Source: Hansfordia pulvinata (Eukaryota > Ascomycota > Sordariomycetes > Xylariales). Taken from it: 64,000 nucleotides of DNA. Positions 61,874 to 64,000 of this stretch are shown here, piece after piece. Each line of letters opens with the position of its first letter. The first letter of the stretch is position 1. The DNA lies in contig BJKQ01000007.1 of NCBI GenBank assembly GCA_006538405.1, positions 1 through 64,000 on the forward strand. Reading direction: 5' to 3'. Made by a program: the position numbers and the translations under genes. The notes below the pieces were generated by a model. That model saw only the letters and a program-made list of their open reading frames with translations. It was not told the origin of the DNA and did no database searches.

Positions 61874-64000
61874 CTCAATGCGCCACTGCCGCCCCGACTC
61901 TCTTCTTTACACCTGCCACCAATAACTGCGCGCCTGCCCTGCTATCAGGGGTAGTGCCGCCGCAAAGACCTCTTTGCCCGCCCTGTCATCACTTGGCGCC
62001 CTTCGGTATCACAGCACGGGCAACAAGATACGGGTGAAACTACTCATCACCATCGCGAGCACGCGCTCGCGAGCACTCGCTTTGCTGGCGCCGGCAGATA
62101 CGCATCCCACCCCGAGGGTTCGCGATATCGGCGCATATGTGCGGACTCTACTCTGCTCAGCGAGCTGATATACAGCTGACCATGTCGCGGCTGTGGTGAA
62201 AATCATGCACCCCGCCCTGTGTGCACTGTCATGCACCAAACACCATCAGCGGCGCTCTGCAGCAACATATTTTATCCCATAATCTCTGGGCTGGACCCAA
62301 CTGAACGCTACCCTTCTACCACCATACTACAGCACCTGACATTGTCGAACGGGACGACAACCCGGACCCGACGCATCATCAGGAGGAGTTGTGGCCAGTC
62401 AAGTCACGGTCAAGGCCCCGCAGAGGCCATACTCCTGACGGTTTTTTATTACCAATTTTATTGCTCAGCCGTGTGTCGGAACGGAGCTCAGATTCCTGAC
62501 AACTCGGGACGAGACCCCTCGCTTCACCAGCGTGGCGCCTTGGCGGCGCCCGGCTCATGCACACGCTCTCTCATACCAACGACGATACGGAGCGACGCAC
62601 ATTATTAACACATTCTGCGATCTGGAGGCGACAGCAAGATACCCACATGCTTATGGCGTTTTTGACACGGATGTGTTTCGGGGAGTTGGACATTACAAAA
62701 AGGACACTGGGAAATGCACGAAGGACGAAGGAAATTTAGGTAAAACAGATCTAACCGAGACATGAACATATCTTCCTGACAACCCACTTTGAATGCCTTG
62801 GGGCCTGAGCTCCGTGTGCCCCATATTGTGTCGGCTTGAGTATACCGTAGTACGAGTATGTGATAAATATCTGTGTGGAGCTCAGGCGATGCCCCTGGCC
62901 CCGTCCCTCAACCAACGAGAACATCAGACGGTGTGGGCAACGCCGGATCATGGTATCTCGCCTCTCAAGCCTGCTTACAGGCAACGACTCACATCGAAGA
63001 AGCGTTGAGATACGGATTCGGCGTTCGAAGCAATGTGATGCTGCGCGCTGGGCTGAGATGATCCACCAATAAACGAGGCACGGTGGTAGCGATGATGCGA
63101 ATCGCGCAGCAGGAGTGGCTCGATCTCGAACGCACGAGTAAGGCAAGTTCTCATAATCAGGAACAGATTGACGACAAACAGCCTCGCCGCCGTGCTGGCT
63201 GCACGCCGCTTCACACTGGCAAAATTACGCATATCGAAGAGACCGCCGCCGCGGGCTCGAGGAGCCTACGAGTACTCGTAAGTGTGCTGGTGAAACGTCG
63301 CGGTGGCTTTGCCGCGTAAGATTGGCCACCGTTGGCGATGCTTGCGGGCCGCTCGGCTTGGAGTCGCTACGAGCCAGTACATTAGCCGCTCCTTGCGGGC
63401 ACGCGTGGATGCTGTACCATCCTGCATGTGGTAGGTACCCCAAAGCGTGAGGTGGCCACTGAACTGGCGGCGCTGTGTTTCAGATTGAGCCACCGCGGGC
63501 AACAAGGCAGGCAGGCGGGTTGAGATTGGGTGGCGCCTGCCACGGCTGGTTATCTGTACGCGCGTTCGTCACCAGCTCCGACTGACTCATTCGTTGATTT
63601 GGACCCATTCGCACAATTCAACTCCAGAACCTCAGGCCCCCATTCAAACGAACTCCAAAGTGGCTTATTGACAGTTGCGCCTGCACAGCCCCAAAAAACG
63701 AGGCTGGGCACAACACGACGACGACGACGACGACTGGGGGGCGCAGGCAGCTGCAGGTCGACGACTTCTGGTGCTGACATGGCCAAGGCTGCATCCACAC
63801 CGGCAAAGTGCTAACGAAGAAGACGCGGCATCCTCCGCAGCTCACTTGATGCCAACATCTCTGGGGATATCGAAAGCCTTGGAGGCCCGGTAACGCGGGA
63901 GGTGAAGTTGCCCATAGATGTGAGAACCGGCACAGAAGGGCCAAGGCCGGCCACGAACTCGTTCCGGATGCTTCACCACGTCGAGGCGCAGGCAAGTGGG
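61874..64000. other. right end of window, no gene supported
   Basis: 2.1 kb including the 3' region of the 89-residue gene. It holds a perfect 14-bp palindrome TACGAGTACTCGTA (63,267-63,280) and an (ACG)n tract (about 63,714-63,733). In the last 170 bases a plus-strand frame and a minus-strand frame are both open to the window edge. Either could be part of a gene extending outside, but neither has a recognisable motif. Confidence 0.45.

Noticed and set aside
1..64000. CRISPR arrays, insertion sequences, bacterial operons
   Set aside because: No regularly spaced repeats or bacterial gene organisation; the gene structure with introns is eukaryotic.

Overview
The window looks like nuclear DNA of a filamentous ascomycete, most likely a sordariomycete and possibly Hypocreales (inference). 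Genes carry short GT-AG introns of 56-107 bp. Recognisable products are fungal: a COL-26/BglR-type Zn2Cys6 factor, a KlpA/Kar3-class kinesin-14, Loa1, Ilv3 and a secreted RNase T2. Repeats show the C-to-T and G-to-A decay of repeat-induced point mutation (RIP).

There are two compartments with a sharp border near 26,640. Positions 1-26,640 are very AT-rich, poor in CpA/TpG, rich in TpA, and contain no intact gene. The block holds (i) a structurally complete but mutated Ty3/Gypsy LTR retrotransposon at 3,302-11,248, with two 536-bp LTRs and a perfect 5-bp target duplication CGCGC. Its pol lies on the minus strand and RT and RNase H motifs can still be read. (ii) A probable Ty1/Copia RT remnant near 16.2-16.6 kb. 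(iii) Many diverged copies of a short repeat whose ends resemble inverted repeats and which carries TCACGTGA palindromes. A tRNA-Gly(UCC) gene sits on the border.

Positions 26,690-64,000 are GC-rich and gene-bearing: RNase T2 (+), the COL-26-like regulator (+, one frameshift), a decayed 3-beta-HSD/ERG26-like SDR pseudogene (-), kinesin-14 (-), Loa1 (+), Ilv3 (-), tRNA-Gly(GCC) (+), an alpha/beta hydrolase (-, one frameshift), a hydrophilic conserved-looking small protein (+) and an 89-residue CxxC protein (+). Long intergenic stretches (5.8 kb before the COL-26-like gene, 9.3 kb at 52.3-61.6 kb) contain microsatellites, homopolymers and two dispersed short motifs, TACGAGTA/TACTCGTA and AGGTAGGT, but no gene I can support.

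The genes do not form one pathway; most are separate housekeeping or regulatory loci. Kinesin and Loa1 are divergently transcribed from a shared 1.3-kb region, and Loa1 and Ilv3 converge. Single-base frameshifts in two otherwise well-conserved genes suggest either base-level assembly errors at short runs or recent inactivation. The SDR locus, which also has a stop in place of a conserved Trp, looks like a true pseudogene. I found no convincing novel multi-gene system. The most interesting features are the heterochromatin-like block, its tRNA border, and its CACGTG-bearing repeats.
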